This document shows positions 24,527-33,207 of a DNA stretch of 42,270 bases, one piece after another (the first letter of the stretch is position 1; each line of letters starts with the position of its first letter). This DNA comes from Spirochaetia bacterium UBA2205 (lineage in GTDB: Bacteria > Spirochaetota > UBA4802 > UB4802), in the NCBI GenBank assembly GCA_002328585.1, contig DCUV01000039.1, positions 4,919-47,188 of the forward strand, read 5' to 3'. A program made the position numbers and the translations under genes. The notes beneath the pieces are model-generated. The model was given only the letters and a program-made list of their open reading frames with translations. It ran no database searches and had not been told where the DNA came from.

Positions 24527-25342
24527 TTACAAATATCGTGGTACAAGTTTAATGTAGTTGCTGCTAAAGTCAACGATATAATAGCGTATAGCTTTTTTAT
24601 ATTTATTGGTAAAAGTATTATCGCACGGAACAGGAATATATTGAATGGTGTCGATAGTTACCGGTGATGGAATTCCTGTGACACCAATAAAGGCAATAAC
24701 ATTGTATTGCTTCAGCATGGTGTGTAAATGCTGATAATCATTGTGTACGGATATTTGCGAATTGCTTTTATGTATGGCTGGCAGAAAATAGCAAAAAACA
24801 ACTTTGTCAGTATGTTGATTTTCTTTTACATCATCATGAAGCCACTGAAGCTCTTGTTGAGGAAGTTTAAGCACATTATTGTCATCACTGTACAGTACAA
24901 TAAAGTGATGGCTGCCATAGTTAAATGAATACCATGCCTGCTTTTGTGTAAAGCGGGTATACAACCGGATTGAGTTATTGTATGTATCCAGTGGTCCACA
25001 GGCGGTAAAAAGTATACTGTTGAGTTTACTGCAATAGCGGTAAAACTGTTTGTATTGTGTTTCTATATCTTTTTCATGTATTCCCATAGCGATGGTACCG
25101 CCGTGTACAATGTTCCCGGAGTGTATGGTAAATACCGGATTTTCGTTATTGATGGATTGAATAATGGTAGCAAGTTGTGCATCATAGGCTGCATAGGGCG
25201 AATCAGGCGCAGTGTTGTTAATGATAACAAACCGTATAGGTTGCGTGGTAACATATTTTTGCACACTGCATGCTGTTGTCCATAAAAGCAGCAATGTACA
25301 TACACAATTTACAGGGTATAGTAATAGTTTCATGCTTGCCAT
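24527..25342 (-). CDS. Lipoprotein with degenerate calcineurin-like phosphoesterase domain
   Basis: A lipoprotein signal peptide ends at the cysteine in WTTACS (about residue 25). The rest follows the order of a metallophosphoesterase, but each metal motif is altered. The first aspartate/histidine motif reads FVIINNTA. The GDxxD/H position reads HSGNIVHGG, the GNHD position reads TACGPLDTYN, the later His motif reads CYFLPAIHKS, and the GHxH position reads FIGVTGIP. LQWLHDDV is the conserved helix of the family and supports the alignment. I infer a non-catalytic, outer-membrane- or inner-membrane-anchored relative. It has 271 residues and is the first gene of a three-gene minus-strand operon. 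Confidence 0.68.
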   Translation of the reverse strand: MASMKLLLYPVNCVCTLLLLWTTACSVQKYVTTQPIRFVIINNTAPDSPYAAYDAQLATIIQSINNENPVFTIHSGNIVHGGTIAMGIHEKDIETQYKQFYRYCSKLNSILFTACGPLDTYNNSIRLYTRFTQKQAWYSFNYGSHHFIVLYSDDNNVLKLPQQELQWLHDDVKENQHTDKVVFCYFLPAIHKSNSQISVHNDYQHLHTMLKQYNVIAFIGVTGIPSPVTIDTIQYIPVPCDNTFTNKYKKAIRYYIVDFSSNYIKLVPRYL

Positions 25343-25456
25343 TGTTAGTTACCATATAATTTTTACAAGTTTTTATTGGTGTTGCCATTTAAAATATAAA
25401 GTAATTTTTTTCATCCTGAGCCCTTTTGACATGTTTAAAAACAATTTGATGATACA

Positions 25457-25521
25457 ACCTTACCTTTACAAGCCGTAAGGTGTAACAATAGGGACAACCC
25501 CCATAAAGGTGAAGCTATTGT
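25457..25521. other. Two adjacent hairpins, possible structured RNA or repeat
   Basis: ACCTTAC (25457-25463) pairs with GTAAGGT (25475-25481). Four bases later ACAATAG (25485-25491) pairs with CTATTGT (25515-25521), enclosing GGG-N5-CCC. Both stems are perfect over 7 bases. I do not recognise a riboswitch. The distance to the downstream gene (about 400 bases) makes a leader role unlikely; a small RNA or repeat remnant is more likely. Confidence 0.3.
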
Positions 25522-25844
25522 AGCAATGATTTATGTTATGTTTATAAATACTGTTAAGGGCAACGTTGTTATAGGAGCAGGATTATATTATAAAAAATGC
25601 TTGCTATTATTAATAAAATGCACAATATAATTAATCATTGAGTTATGCAACGTCATATGAATGATAAAATGGGGAGGTTTTATCCATCTTTTAATGCCAG
25701 CAAGTTATTGCGTGGAACGCATTGTAATAATGAGGTACGCATTAATATGCAATGTTTATGTCATGTTGTATATTGATAGAACAGTTAAAACTATTTCCTG
25801 ATTATTAAATTGTTGCTTAAATAATTTAAAAAATGATATATAAC

Positions 25845-25873
25845 TTGACATATACAAATTATAATAATATTGT
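25845..25873 (+). promoter_or_regulatory. Promoter of the acyl-CoA ligase gene
   Basis: A perfect TTGACA at 25845-25850 is followed after 17 bases by TATTGT at 25868-25873. The gene starts about 45 bases after the expected transcription start, behind AAGGAGG. Confidence 0.55.
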
Positions 25874-25924
25874 ATTATAAAGTAATCACAATGGTGTTTA
25901 CTAACAATTTTTAAGGAGGTACTT

Positions 25925-27826
25925 ATGGCTGATAGATGGTATATAACACAACAAACATTTCCCGAGTTGCTTAACAGGAATGTACTAAAATATGGCACCA
26001 GAAGAGCTCAATGGTGGAAGACAGGGGACACTACACAGTCAATAAACTATGCTGAGCTTGGATTTATTGTTAAACAGTTAACAGCCGGGCTTATGAGTTT
26101 AGGAATACAGAAAGGTGATTGTGTTGCTATAGCATCGCATACTGCACCGCAGTGGATATGGGCAGATTACTCAATACTATGTGCTGGCGGTATCACTGTA
26201 TGTATTTATCCAACGCTTTCTGCAAAAGAGATAAGTTTTATCATCAATGATTCCGGATCAAAAATTTTATATGTGCAGGATGAAGAAATTCTTCAAAAAG
26301 CCCTGAGCATAGCAGATGAAATGCCAACACTGCAAAAATGTATTATTATGAAAGATGATTATAAGGGTTCTGACTCTCGTGTTCTTACTCTGCCTCAGGT
26401 AAGAGAATTGGGTATAAAACTATTATCAAAAGATAAATTAGCGTATGAACGTAGATGGCGTTCTGTTGACATACTTGATCCAATGACCATTGTATATACA
26501 TCGGGAACTACTGGAAGGCAGAAAGGGGTAGTTCATACTCATTTCAGCATTAATGCAGCTTGTTGCAGGGATTTGCGTATTGTCCCGGAATATCGCGAGG
26601 ATGATATTATGCTTTCATTTTTGCCCCTTGCGCATACCTATGAACGTGAATGTGGTCATGGCACTGCCATGATGGCTGCTGTTACCATTGCATACTCTTC
26701 ACCAATGACATTGATTGAAGATTTGAAGGTGTTTAAACCAACAGTTTTTATGTCTGTACCAAGAATATATGAACGTGTTTTTATGGCTATGCGTGATATG
26801 GCATCTAAATCTCCGGTTACTAAAAAAATCTTTGAGTTTGCAATAAAAACTGGTTTGCAACTTACTGAAGCAAGGTCTGACGAAAATGGATTTGTCAATA
26901 TGTCCGAAGGTATTAATTTTACTGAAGACGTAAGCAAATGGTTAGCATTTAAATACAAACTAGCAGATAAAATTATTTTTAGTAAGGTTAGAGAAACATT
27001 AGGCGGTCGCTTCAGGTTTGCTTTTTCTGCTGCCGGGAGTTTATCTGCTGATTTATGCAAAGTTTTTATGGCAATGGGAGTTAGAATTTATGAAGGATAT
27101 GGAGCTACTGAAACATGTAATACCATTAATCTTAATCTGCCTCACAAGGTTTTGCCCGGTTATGTTGGGCCTGTATGTAATGGTGTAGAGGGAAGAATAG
27201 CAAGCGATGGTGAATGGCAGGTACGAGGTAACAATATATTTACTCATTACTGGAATAATCCAGAAGCAACAAATGAAACTTTTACTGAAGATGGATTTTA
27301 TAAAACAGGTGATATTGTACAGATGGGAGCTGATGGATATATCAAAATTGTAGACAGAATTAAAGGTATTATGGTCCTTGATACCGGGAAGAATGTTCCT
27401 TCGGCAAAGATTGAAAGCTTATTTTCAGTATCTCGATATGTGGATATTGTATTCCCTATAGCTGACGATAAACCGTATGTTGGCGCACTTGTTGTTCCAA
27501 AATATGACGTTTTCATTGAACTGTTTAAAAAGGAAGGTATCCCGTACGACCAATCTAAATTGGTGTTTTTTGAAGAGGGTGCAACACGCACATGTGTTGC
27601 CGTTGGAGATGATTTTATTCAGAATGAACTGTTGCGTAAACTGGTAGATGAAGACATACAGCAAGCCAATAAGGAATTGGAAGAATATGAAAGAATTAAA
27701 AAATATGTAATAGTGAACAGAAAATTTAGTGAATTAAACGGGGAGATGACCCCAACACTTAAGGTGAAACGCAATGCAGTTTTGAAAAATTTTGAAAAAG
27801 AGATACAGGAGCTTTATAAAAAGTAA
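25925..27826 (+). CDS. Long-chain acyl-CoA synthetase (FadD15-like AMP-binding enzyme)
   Basis: This enzyme activates fatty acids through an acyl-AMP to acyl-CoA. It has 633 residues, typical of the long bacterial FadD15 class. P-loop-like motif A3 is IVYTSGTTGRQKG (about 189-201), A5 is YEGYGATETC (about 389), A7 is YKTGD (about 459), and the hinge DRIKGIMVLDTGKNV resembles the FadD15-type DRKKEL/GK region. TYERECGH corresponds to the conserved HxxER substrate segment with a changed order. AAGGAGG precedes the ATG. It is monocistronic, with a consensus promoter upstream and a shared bidirectional hairpin at its 3' side. Confidence 0.92.
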   Translation: MADRWYITQQTFPELLNRNVLKYGTRRAQWWKTGDTTQSINYAELGFIVKQLTAGLMSLGIQKGDCVAIASHTAPQWIWADYSILCAGGITVCIYPTLSAKEISFIINDSGSKILYVQDEEILQKALSIADEMPTLQKCIIMKDDYKGSDSRVLTLPQVRELGIKLLSKDKLAYERRWRSVDILDPMTIVYTSGTTGRQKGVVHTHFSINAACCRDLRIVPEYREDDIMLSFLPLAHTYERECGHGTAMMAAVTIAYSSPMTLIEDLKVFKPTVFMSVPRIYERVFMAMRDMASKSPVTKKIFEFAIKTGLQLTEARSDENGFVNMSEGINFTEDVSKWLAFKYKLADKIIFSKVRETLGGRFRFAFSAAGSLSADLCKVFMAMGVRIYEGYGATETCNTINLNLPHKVLPGYVGPVCNGVEGRIASDGEWQVRGNNIFTHYWNNPEATNETFTEDGFYKTGDIVQMGADGYIKIVDRIKGIMVLDTGKNVPSAKIESLFSVSRYVDIVFPIADDKPYVGALVVPKYDVFIELFKKEGIPYDQSKLVFFEEGATRTCVAVGDDFIQNELLRKLVDEDIQQANKELEEYERIKKYVIVNRKFSELNGEMTPTLKVKRNAVLKNFEKEIQELYKK

Positions 27827-27853
27827 ATTTATTGTTTATTATACCATTGTACT

Positions 27854-27898
27854 GATATATAGGCAGCTACCGGGATGTTTTAATGCTGCCTATATATC
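27854..27898. terminator. Bidirectional hairpin between convergent genes
   Basis: GATATATAGGCAGC (27854-27867) pairs perfectly with GCTGCCTATATATC (27885-27898), a 14-base stem with a 17-base loop. It begins 27 bases after the acyl-CoA ligase stop and covers the end of argB, including its stop codon. The AT-rich outer half gives U-rich tails on both strands, so it can terminate both genes. Confidence 0.75.
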
Positions 27899-28754
27899 AC
27901 ACTATTTCAGTGCCTATACCTGCATCCGTAAAGATTTCAAGTAATACTGCATGTTCCACCCTGCCATCAATAATATGTGTTTTGCCAACGCCTTCTTTGA
28001 GCGCACCAAGACAACAATTAACTTTGGGTATCATACCTCCGCTAATTTTGTTACTGATAATGAGATTATCAACTTCGTCCTTACGCAGTGTTGAAATAAG
28101 TTTGCCATCAATTTTTACCCCTTCAACATCTGTTAAAAGGATTAGTTTTTCTGCCTTTAAAGCCTCTGCCAGTTTGCCGGCAGCTATGTCAGCATTAATG
28201 TTATAGGTTATACCATTATTGTCACAGCCAATTGGGGCTATGACGGGAATAAATTTTTCTTTGTCCAATGTTTCGATGACAAGAGGATTTACTTTTGTTA
28301 TTGTTCCAACCTGCCCAATATCCTGCTTTTCACCATTAACAGTGTGATACATTTTTTCAGCAATAAGGAGATTGCCATCTTTTCCAGACAAACCAACGGC
28401 TTTGCCGCCAGCCATGTTAATACAATTAACTATCTCTTTATTAACTTTCCCAACTAAAACCATTTCAACAATTTCCATAGTTGAAGCGTCGGTAACACGC
28501 ATGCCTCCTACAAATGAGCTCTGCACTCCTACCTGCTCCAACAGCGTGTTAATCTGAGGTCCGCCGCCATGAACTATAACAGGATTGATGCCAACATATT
28601 TCAACAGTACCATGTCCAGCGCAAATGAACGCTTGCCTTCAATGGTTTCCATGGCATGACCACCATATTTTATAACAATGGTTTTGCCATAAAACTCTTT
28701 AATATATGGGAAGGACTCAATAAGTGTGTTAACCTTTTCAATGTATTGTTTCAT
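27897..28754 (-). CDS. argB: Acetylglutamate kinase
   Basis: This enzyme phosphorylates N-acetylglutamate, the second and usually committed step of arginine synthesis. It has 285 residues. VIKYGGHAM (about 27-35), VHGGGPQIN (about 61-69) and KLILLTDVEGV are the ATP and substrate motifs. A roughly 25-residue N-terminal helix (VNTLIESFPYIKEFYGK) precedes the kinase core; this helix is found in hexameric, arginine-inhibited enzymes, so feedback inhibition is likely. Its ATG overlaps the stop of the UDPGP pyrophosphorylase gene by 4 bases. No other arginine gene is in the window. Confidence 0.95.
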   Translation of the reverse strand: MKQYIEKVNTLIESFPYIKEFYGKTIVIKYGGHAMETIEGKRSFALDMVLLKYVGINPVIVHGGGPQINTLLEQVGVQSSFVGGMRVTDASTMEIVEMVLVGKVNKEIVNCINMAGGKAVGLSGKDGNLLIAEKMYHTVNGEKQDIGQVGTITKVNPLVIETLDKEKFIPVIAPIGCDNNGITYNINADIAAGKLAEALKAEKLILLTDVEGVKIDGKLISTLRKDEVDNLIISNKISGGMIPKVNCCLGALKEGVGKTHIIDGRVEHAVLLEIFTDAGIGTEIV

Positions 28755-30130
28755 TCTATATAAACCTCTTCCTTATCAAGGATTATCAAAGATTGCGGGA
28801 TATCATCTTTTTCAATAGCAAACAGTGGTGATAGTTCTATTTTTTTAAGTTTGGGAGAAATTGCAATACCTTTTTGTGTTAACCATCGTTTATGTAAATT
28901 TATCATAAGCTCCTGTGCTGATTCAACCGAATCAACGCCTGTTTTATTTTTAACCGGTGCAAACTCCTCCTCTCGTTTTGTCTCCAGGATGAAATTATGT
29001 TGTGTTAATGGAAGTGCATCAAAGACAAATTTTTCAAACTTATAACCGGTAATATAATGAATACCTTTATCAGTATATTCAGGTATTGATTTTTTTGCTA
29101 CATGGAATGGCAGCGTTACATTGCTACCAGTAACAGATGCAATGAACCGGGTATTAAAAAGGTGTATTGCAATGCTCCCTGCTGCATAACGCAGTTGTCC
29201 CTGCTCATCTTTTTCATACTGCTTTTCCAGCGGAAGGTCCGAATATTCTACAACTCCAATCCTGTTATTTGAAAATTGTACAAACACACCAATCTTTTCT
29301 TCAGGATATGCCTTTACCAGAGCTTTGCTTGAAACTTCAGCATCATGCATTCTATGGAATCCAATAAATACAGGATCAATAATCCTAACCAATGGATTGT
29401 CCACCTGAAAGTATGAAAGTATTGCTATGTTTAATGCCTGCAAGGTATCAAGTGTGCCCGACTGATATAACGCTGTTAAACTTCCGCCATGTCCGTCAGG
29501 ATTTCTGAAAATAGAGCAGGGCGATTCCAGTATAAGCTTTCCATTTTCATCCAGTGAAGGAATCATGTTTTGCTTAAAGAGGAAGACTTTTTCTTTATTG
29601 AGATTAAAAAAATTATTTTGTTCAAAATATGCTAATGTTGCATCATGATTGGCTTCTGATGTCATGATGCACCATGGTATGGCAACATCATACTTTAATT
29701 CATACGCCCTTATTTTTTCTGCATGGATCTGAAATAATGATTTTTTGCTTACAGCTCCCACTGGGAACATCCCCTTTGGGCCATCAAATCCCAGACGGCT
29801 TCCCTGTCCACCAGCTACCACAAATGCAGCCACCTTGCCTTTCTTAATGGTTTCAATCCCAATTTGTTTTGCTTTTTCAAATTCTTTTTTTTCTTCATCG
29901 GTTTTTGGCACAGGCGTATACGGCGCTGGCTTAAAATCCAATGAGGGCAGGTTTCTTTTTGCCAGTTCATACAGTTGTTGCAGGGTTTCAAAATGTATGG
30001 TCGATAGTTCCTCTAGAAGGTGCTTTTTCTGATCGGGATTTAATGTATCCCAGTAAGAAAATACATGTTCATTTCCTGAATCATATACATTGTTAATGAC
30101 GGTTTCATAGCCAGGAAAGTGTATCGTCAT
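28751..30130 (-). CDS. UDP-N-acetylglucosamine/UDP-sugar pyrophosphorylase (eukaryote-type UDPGP family)
   Basis: This is a nucleotidyltransferase making UDP-sugar from UTP and sugar 1-phosphate. The signature VVAGGQGSRLGFDGPKGMFPVG lies at about 102-123. CIMTSEANH, GHGGSLTALYQSG and YFQVDNPLVRIIDP follow as in UAP1/QRI1-type proteins. The length of 459 residues fits. This branch is unlike bacterial GlmU and usually uses GlcNAc-1-P or related sugars; the exact substrate cannot be read from sequence. It overlaps argB by 4 bases, an odd pairing of cell-envelope and arginine metabolism. A divergent or independent promoter must lie in the 466-base gap upstream. Confidence 0.9.
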   Translation of the reverse strand: MTIHFPGYETVINNVYDSGNEHVFSYWDTLNPDQKKHLLEELSTIHFETLQQLYELAKRNLPSLDFKPAPYTPVPKTDEEKKEFEKAKQIGIETIKKGKVAAFVVAGGQGSRLGFDGPKGMFPVGAVSKKSLFQIHAEKIRAYELKYDVAIPWCIMTSEANHDATLAYFEQNNFFNLNKEKVFLFKQNMIPSLDENGKLILESPCSIFRNPDGHGGSLTALYQSGTLDTLQALNIAILSYFQVDNPLVRIIDPVFIGFHRMHDAEVSSKALVKAYPEEKIGVFVQFSNNRIGVVEYSDLPLEKQYEKDEQGQLRYAAGSIAIHLFNTRFIASVTGSNVTLPFHVAKKSIPEYTDKGIHYITGYKFEKFVFDALPLTQHNFILETKREEEFAPVKNKTGVDSVESAQELMINLHKRWLTQKGIAISPKLKKIELSPLFAIEKDDIPQSLIILDKEEVYIE

Positions 30131-30596
30131 AGATTTTCTCTTAATAAATACGATGCTTTCATAACAATAGATTTATGTAGAAAATATTTATGCATTCAGT
30201 AAAACTCTTTTTAACAACTATTCTGCATATCAGGAATTATCCTGCAAGTAATTATCAGGATAAAACCAATCACTGAACGCAAAACCATTGTATCACAAAA
30301 ATTATTTCCAATCAAATGATTAAAGATGTCAACTCATATCCAGAAATAAACTCTCCCGCTTATTGGACGCAGCACAATGAGCCATTACATAATTTCATCA
30401 TAATGATTACCAAGATATATTCCATCACAATTTAAAAACGACTATTTTTTTATTTCAACAGAAATTCAATAAAGGCAGTATAAAAATCAAATGATATGTC
30501 TACAAACAATCTTAGATTCAACAATTAAGTGCAACCCTTCTTTTTCAAAAAGGGTTGCACTTGTGACTTGAATCCAAGAATGTCTGCTTTTATAAT
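30131..30596. other. Intergenic region between two minus-strand genes
   Basis: These 466 bases hold no supported gene. The only structure seen is the long palindrome at 30511-30577. The rest is AT-rich with scattered in-frame stops on both strands. The promoter of the downstream UDPGP-argB pair should be here, but no hexamer pair stands out. Confidence 0.4.
30511..30577. repeat. Long nested inverted repeat, terminator or mobile-element remnant
   Basis: Inner arms AAGTGCAACCCTT (30527-30539) and AAGGGTTGCACTT (30550-30562) pair perfectly over 13 bases around a 10-base loop. Outer arms CTTAGATTCAA (30511-30521) and TTGAATCCAAG (30567-30577) pair over 10 of 11 bases. It lies 20 bases after the stop of the minus-strand outer-membrane protein gene, so it could terminate that gene. 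The nested 67-base design without a poly-T tail also resembles a pair of terminal repeats of a small non-autonomous element. Confidence 0.55.
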
Positions 30597-31286
30597 TTAT
30601 AAATGGAATGATTTAACCACCAGACAGGTAAATCCCTTAAAAGTATGCTCGTCATCAGCCATATCATTGGTATTATAGTTAGATTTGATATATTGATAGC
30701 GGTATCCTAATGATGTTGTTAACCCAATGGAAACAAAGTAATAGGCTAACTGTCCAGCAAGATTATAACCATATTCATTATAATTTGTATCATACTCGTT
30801 ATCCGAGTGATTGCCATAGAGATATAAACCGGATGCATTGCCTAAAAAGTAGAAATTATAGACGATAGGGATGGTAAAGCCAATACCCGCGCCCGGACCT
30901 GCTCCATGGTGCTTCCCACCTTCAAAGGTAAATCCTAAATATTTAGCTCCAGCAAATAGTTTAATATAGCGGTTTAATTGATAATTGAGCGCTAAATCAG
31001 AATCGTAACGTCTGAGTTCTGAATCTTCTGACTCTTCTTCAGGCATTTCATACTTTTTGGGAGTAAAGAGGGCTACAAGAGTTGCGCTTAAAGTTTCTGA
31101 AAATTGATACGAAAGTGAAGGGCCAATACATAAAACAGGGTCCATGGTTTTTTTTGGATTGCTACTGTTGTCCATCTCCCAATCGGCATACCATGCTGAA
31201 ATGCCAACACCTAAATCAGCAGCATAGACTGGTAAAACCATACACAGGCTTATTATCGCTATGCCTATACAGTATACATACTTCAT
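30597..31286 (-). CDS. Outer-membrane beta-barrel protein
   Basis: This protein has 229 residues. The signal peptide MKYVYCIGIAIISLCMVLP-VYA is cleaved at about residue 22. The mature part alternates hydrophobic and polar residues in repeated amphipathic stretches rich in Tyr, Gly and Phe (LSYQFSETLSATLVAL, YGYNLAGQLAYYFVSIGLT, LGYRYQYIKS), consistent with about eight beta strands. An acidic segment EEESEDSE near residue 80 would be an external loop. It ends CLVVKSFHL, close to the aromatic C-terminus used for barrel insertion. No specific family or function is recognised. Confidence 0.8.
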   Translation of the reverse strand: MKYVYCIGIAIISLCMVLPVYAADLGVGISAWYADWEMDNSSNPKKTMDPVLCIGPSLSYQFSETLSATLVALFTPKKYEMPEEESEDSELRRYDSDLALNYQLNRYIKLFAGAKYLGFTFEGGKHHGAGPGAGIGFTIPIVYNFYFLGNASGLYLYGNHSDNEYDTNYNEYGYNLAGQLAYYFVSIGLTTSLGYRYQYIKSNYNTNDMADDEHTFKGFTCLVVKSFHL

Positions 31287-31309
31287 AGATTATCCTCCGA
31301 AAATATAAT

Positions 31310-31520
31310 TATTAACCTAACCCCTGGCCATTCTCCTTCGTAAGGCGAGGGAAGTTTTCGCACCATTGTCATGCTGGACTCGTTTCAGCATCTTTTATTT
31401 AGTAGAGTTCCTGAAACAAGTTCAGGACATGGTTCATGATGACGTTCCGCATTCCATGATGACATGCCTCAATCAGAATAACAGTTCGCGAATTATTTTC
31501 ACCTATCATCATGCTAAACT
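31310..31520. repeat. Cluster of dispersed palindromic repeats
   Basis: The 354-base gap 31287-31640 holds no gene. It begins with AACCTAACCCCTGGCCATTC and a CTCCTTCGTAAGGCGAGGG hairpin-like stretch. GTCATGCTGGACTCGTTTCA with GCATCT follows, and CCTGAAACAAGTTCAGGACA with TGGTTCATGATGAC facing it. The arms TCGTTTCAG/CTGAAACAA can pair. A third fragment (CATGATGACATGCC, ATCAGAATAACAG) follows. This is a second subtype of the dispersed intergenic repeats seen at 12264 and 16230. A GCGATAG motif copy is at 31589. Confidence 0.6.
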
Positions 31521-31640
31521 TATTTCAGCAATAATTGTTTACTATATAAATGAGATAATGACAAGTTATTTTTAATATTTTTTTGTGACTATCGCTAAAA
31601 AATCAGGGTTTTTCATTATTAAAAAATAATAACCCATCGT

Positions 31641-32828
31641 TTACAGTGTATTTACAAAATCCGCAATTCTGTCCATTGCCTCTTTCAGTTGCTCAATAGA
31701 TGTAGCGTACGAGCATCGTATGTGATTGTCATAACATGACCCAAACGCTGTGCCGGGAACTACTGCGACCTTGTGGCTTTTTAAAAGTCGTACAGCAAAC
31801 TCGCGGGAGGATAACCCTGTCTTTGCTATGCTAGGAAATGCATAAAATGCTCCCCTGGGAGGATAACATTCCAGCCCAATTTCTTGTAGCCGTGATGTTA
31901 TGAAATTACGTCGTTTTACATAGTGCGAGCGCATTGTTGCAACGTCACGCTGTCCGTGGGTAATTGCTTCAATAGCAGCATACTGTGCAATTGATGGAGC
32001 ACACAATGCAGTATATTGATGTATTTTATTCATTGCGGAAATTATACTTTCCGAGCCACATGCATATCCCAGTCGCCAGCCTGTCATGGCATAGGCTTTT
32101 GAAAATCCATTGAGGTAAATGGTGCGCTCAGGCATGCCCGGTATTGAAATAATTGAAAAATGATTTCCATTATAGGTAATTTCATCATAAATCTCGTCAG
32201 CAATGACAATGAGATTATGGTGTATGGCAAGTGAAGCTATTGCTTCCAATGTTTGTTTGTCAATGGAAGCGCCTGTTGGGTTTGCAGGATAATTAAGCAT
32301 GATAGCTTTTGTTTTATGGGTGATAGTTTTTTGTAATTGATTAATGTCAATAGCAAATCCATCTTCACAATGAGTTGGTATTGCAACAGCTTTCCCATAC
32401 GCTAATTTGATGGTTGCCGAATATGAAACATAGCATGGCTCAAAGTAGATGACCTCATCACCGGGATTGATGATACTGCGCAAAGCGATATCAAGCCCTT
32501 CACTGACACCAATGGTTACCAGAATCTGAGTTTCGGGATCATATAGTACATTGTGTTTTTTGCTGATGATAGCTGCTATGTGTTGCCGCAGCTCTTGGAG
32601 CCCCTTATTTGAGGTATAGTGAGTATTGCCATCTTTAATAGCATAAATACCTGCATCAGATATGCGCCATGGAGTAACAAAGTCGGGTTCGCCAACTCCC
32701 AGTGATATACAGTCAGGGGTATTATATACAATGTCAAAAAATTCACGGATACCTGACGGCGGCAGGGTTATAACATTGTCCGATAACAGATTATCAACAT
32801 TGTGCGACGTAACAACATGCAGCTTCAT
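31641..32828 (-). CDS. PLP-dependent aminotransferase, class I/II
   Basis: This is a fold type I aminotransferase of the aspartate-aminotransferase-like group, 395 residues. LGVGEPDFVTPWRI (about 43-56) contacts substrate, NYPANPTGA is the PLP-ring asparagine motif, ADEIYDEI carries the aspartate and tyrosine, and LNGFSKAYAMTGWRLGY contains the PLP lysine (about 236). CSYATS near the C-terminus has the carboxylate-binding arginine just before it (IRCSYA). The substrate is not determinable. The frame is open to a TTG at 32840, but GGAG lies 7 bases before ATG 32828, which I choose. It is monocistronic. Confidence 0.9.
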   Translation of the reverse strand: MKLHVVTSHNVDNLLSDNVITLPPSGIREFFDIVYNTPDCISLGVGEPDFVTPWRISDAGIYAIKDGNTHYTSNKGLQELRQHIAAIISKKHNVLYDPETQILVTIGVSEGLDIALRSIINPGDEVIYFEPCYVSYSATIKLAYGKAVAIPTHCEDGFAIDINQLQKTITHKTKAIMLNYPANPTGASIDKQTLEAIASLAIHHNLIVIADEIYDEITYNGNHFSIISIPGMPERTIYLNGFSKAYAMTGWRLGYACGSESIISAMNKIHQYTALCAPSIAQYAAIEAITHGQRDVATMRSHYVKRRNFITSRLQEIGLECYPPRGAFYAFPSIAKTGLSSREFAVRLLKSHKVAVVPGTAFGSCYDNHIRCSYATSIEQLKEAMDRIADFVNTL

Positions 32829-32893
32829 AGTCTTCTCCAATCATAAGTACAAAATATAATATACAATATTGTATGTACTTTAACAATAATTTT

Positions 32894-33115
32894 TCATAGT
32901 TGATCAATCCTGTTATTCTCCTGAGTTTCAGGGGGTTGTGTTGGGATTGGTGATGTTTTATACAGCAGTACATAAATAATCAAAGCCGCCAGTATTATGC
33001 AAACTATCGACACAATTCTTAACCTTAGCAACAAAAATCCTGCGCATGCAATTAATATACCAGCAATAATAATAAACATTGTAGTGTTGTTAAGAATATA
33101 CGATACAATTTCCAT
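32894..33115 (-). CDS. Small two-helix membrane protein
   Basis: This protein has 73 residues. Two hydrophobic segments at about 12-31 and 33-51 are separated by LRLR, so a tight hairpin with both ends on one side is likely. The C-terminal tail is proline- and glutamine-rich (PIPTQPPETQENN). GGAG precedes the ATG. No family is recognised. It lies between the GlpX relative (92 bases upstream) and the aminotransferase (65 bases downstream) on the same strand. Confidence 0.6.
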   Translation of the reverse strand: MEIVSYILNNTTMFIIIAGILIACAGFLLLRLRIVSIVCIILAALIIYVLLYKTSPIPTQPPETQENNRIDQL

Positions 33116-33207
33116 AGCTCTACTCCTGCATGGTTGCCATGTTCATACAGTTATGCCAGTCATTGTGAAGCAAAGGTGCTGCGCCACTGCATGCATAGCT
33201 CAATAAC

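Larger units (their letters stand above)
25343..25924. other. Long AT-rich intergenic region
   Basis: These 582 bases lie between divergent genes and hold no supported coding sequence. They hold a short match to the dispersed repeat (TTTCATCCTGAGCCCTTTT near 25410), two adjacent hairpins at 25457-25521 and the acyl-CoA ligase promoter near 25845. A 39-codon frame at 25657 has no ribosome site and was not accepted. Confidence 0.5.

Noticed and set aside
25657..25776. 39-codon frame in the long intergenic region
   Set aside because: It has no ribosome site and its composition is like surrounding non-coding DNA.
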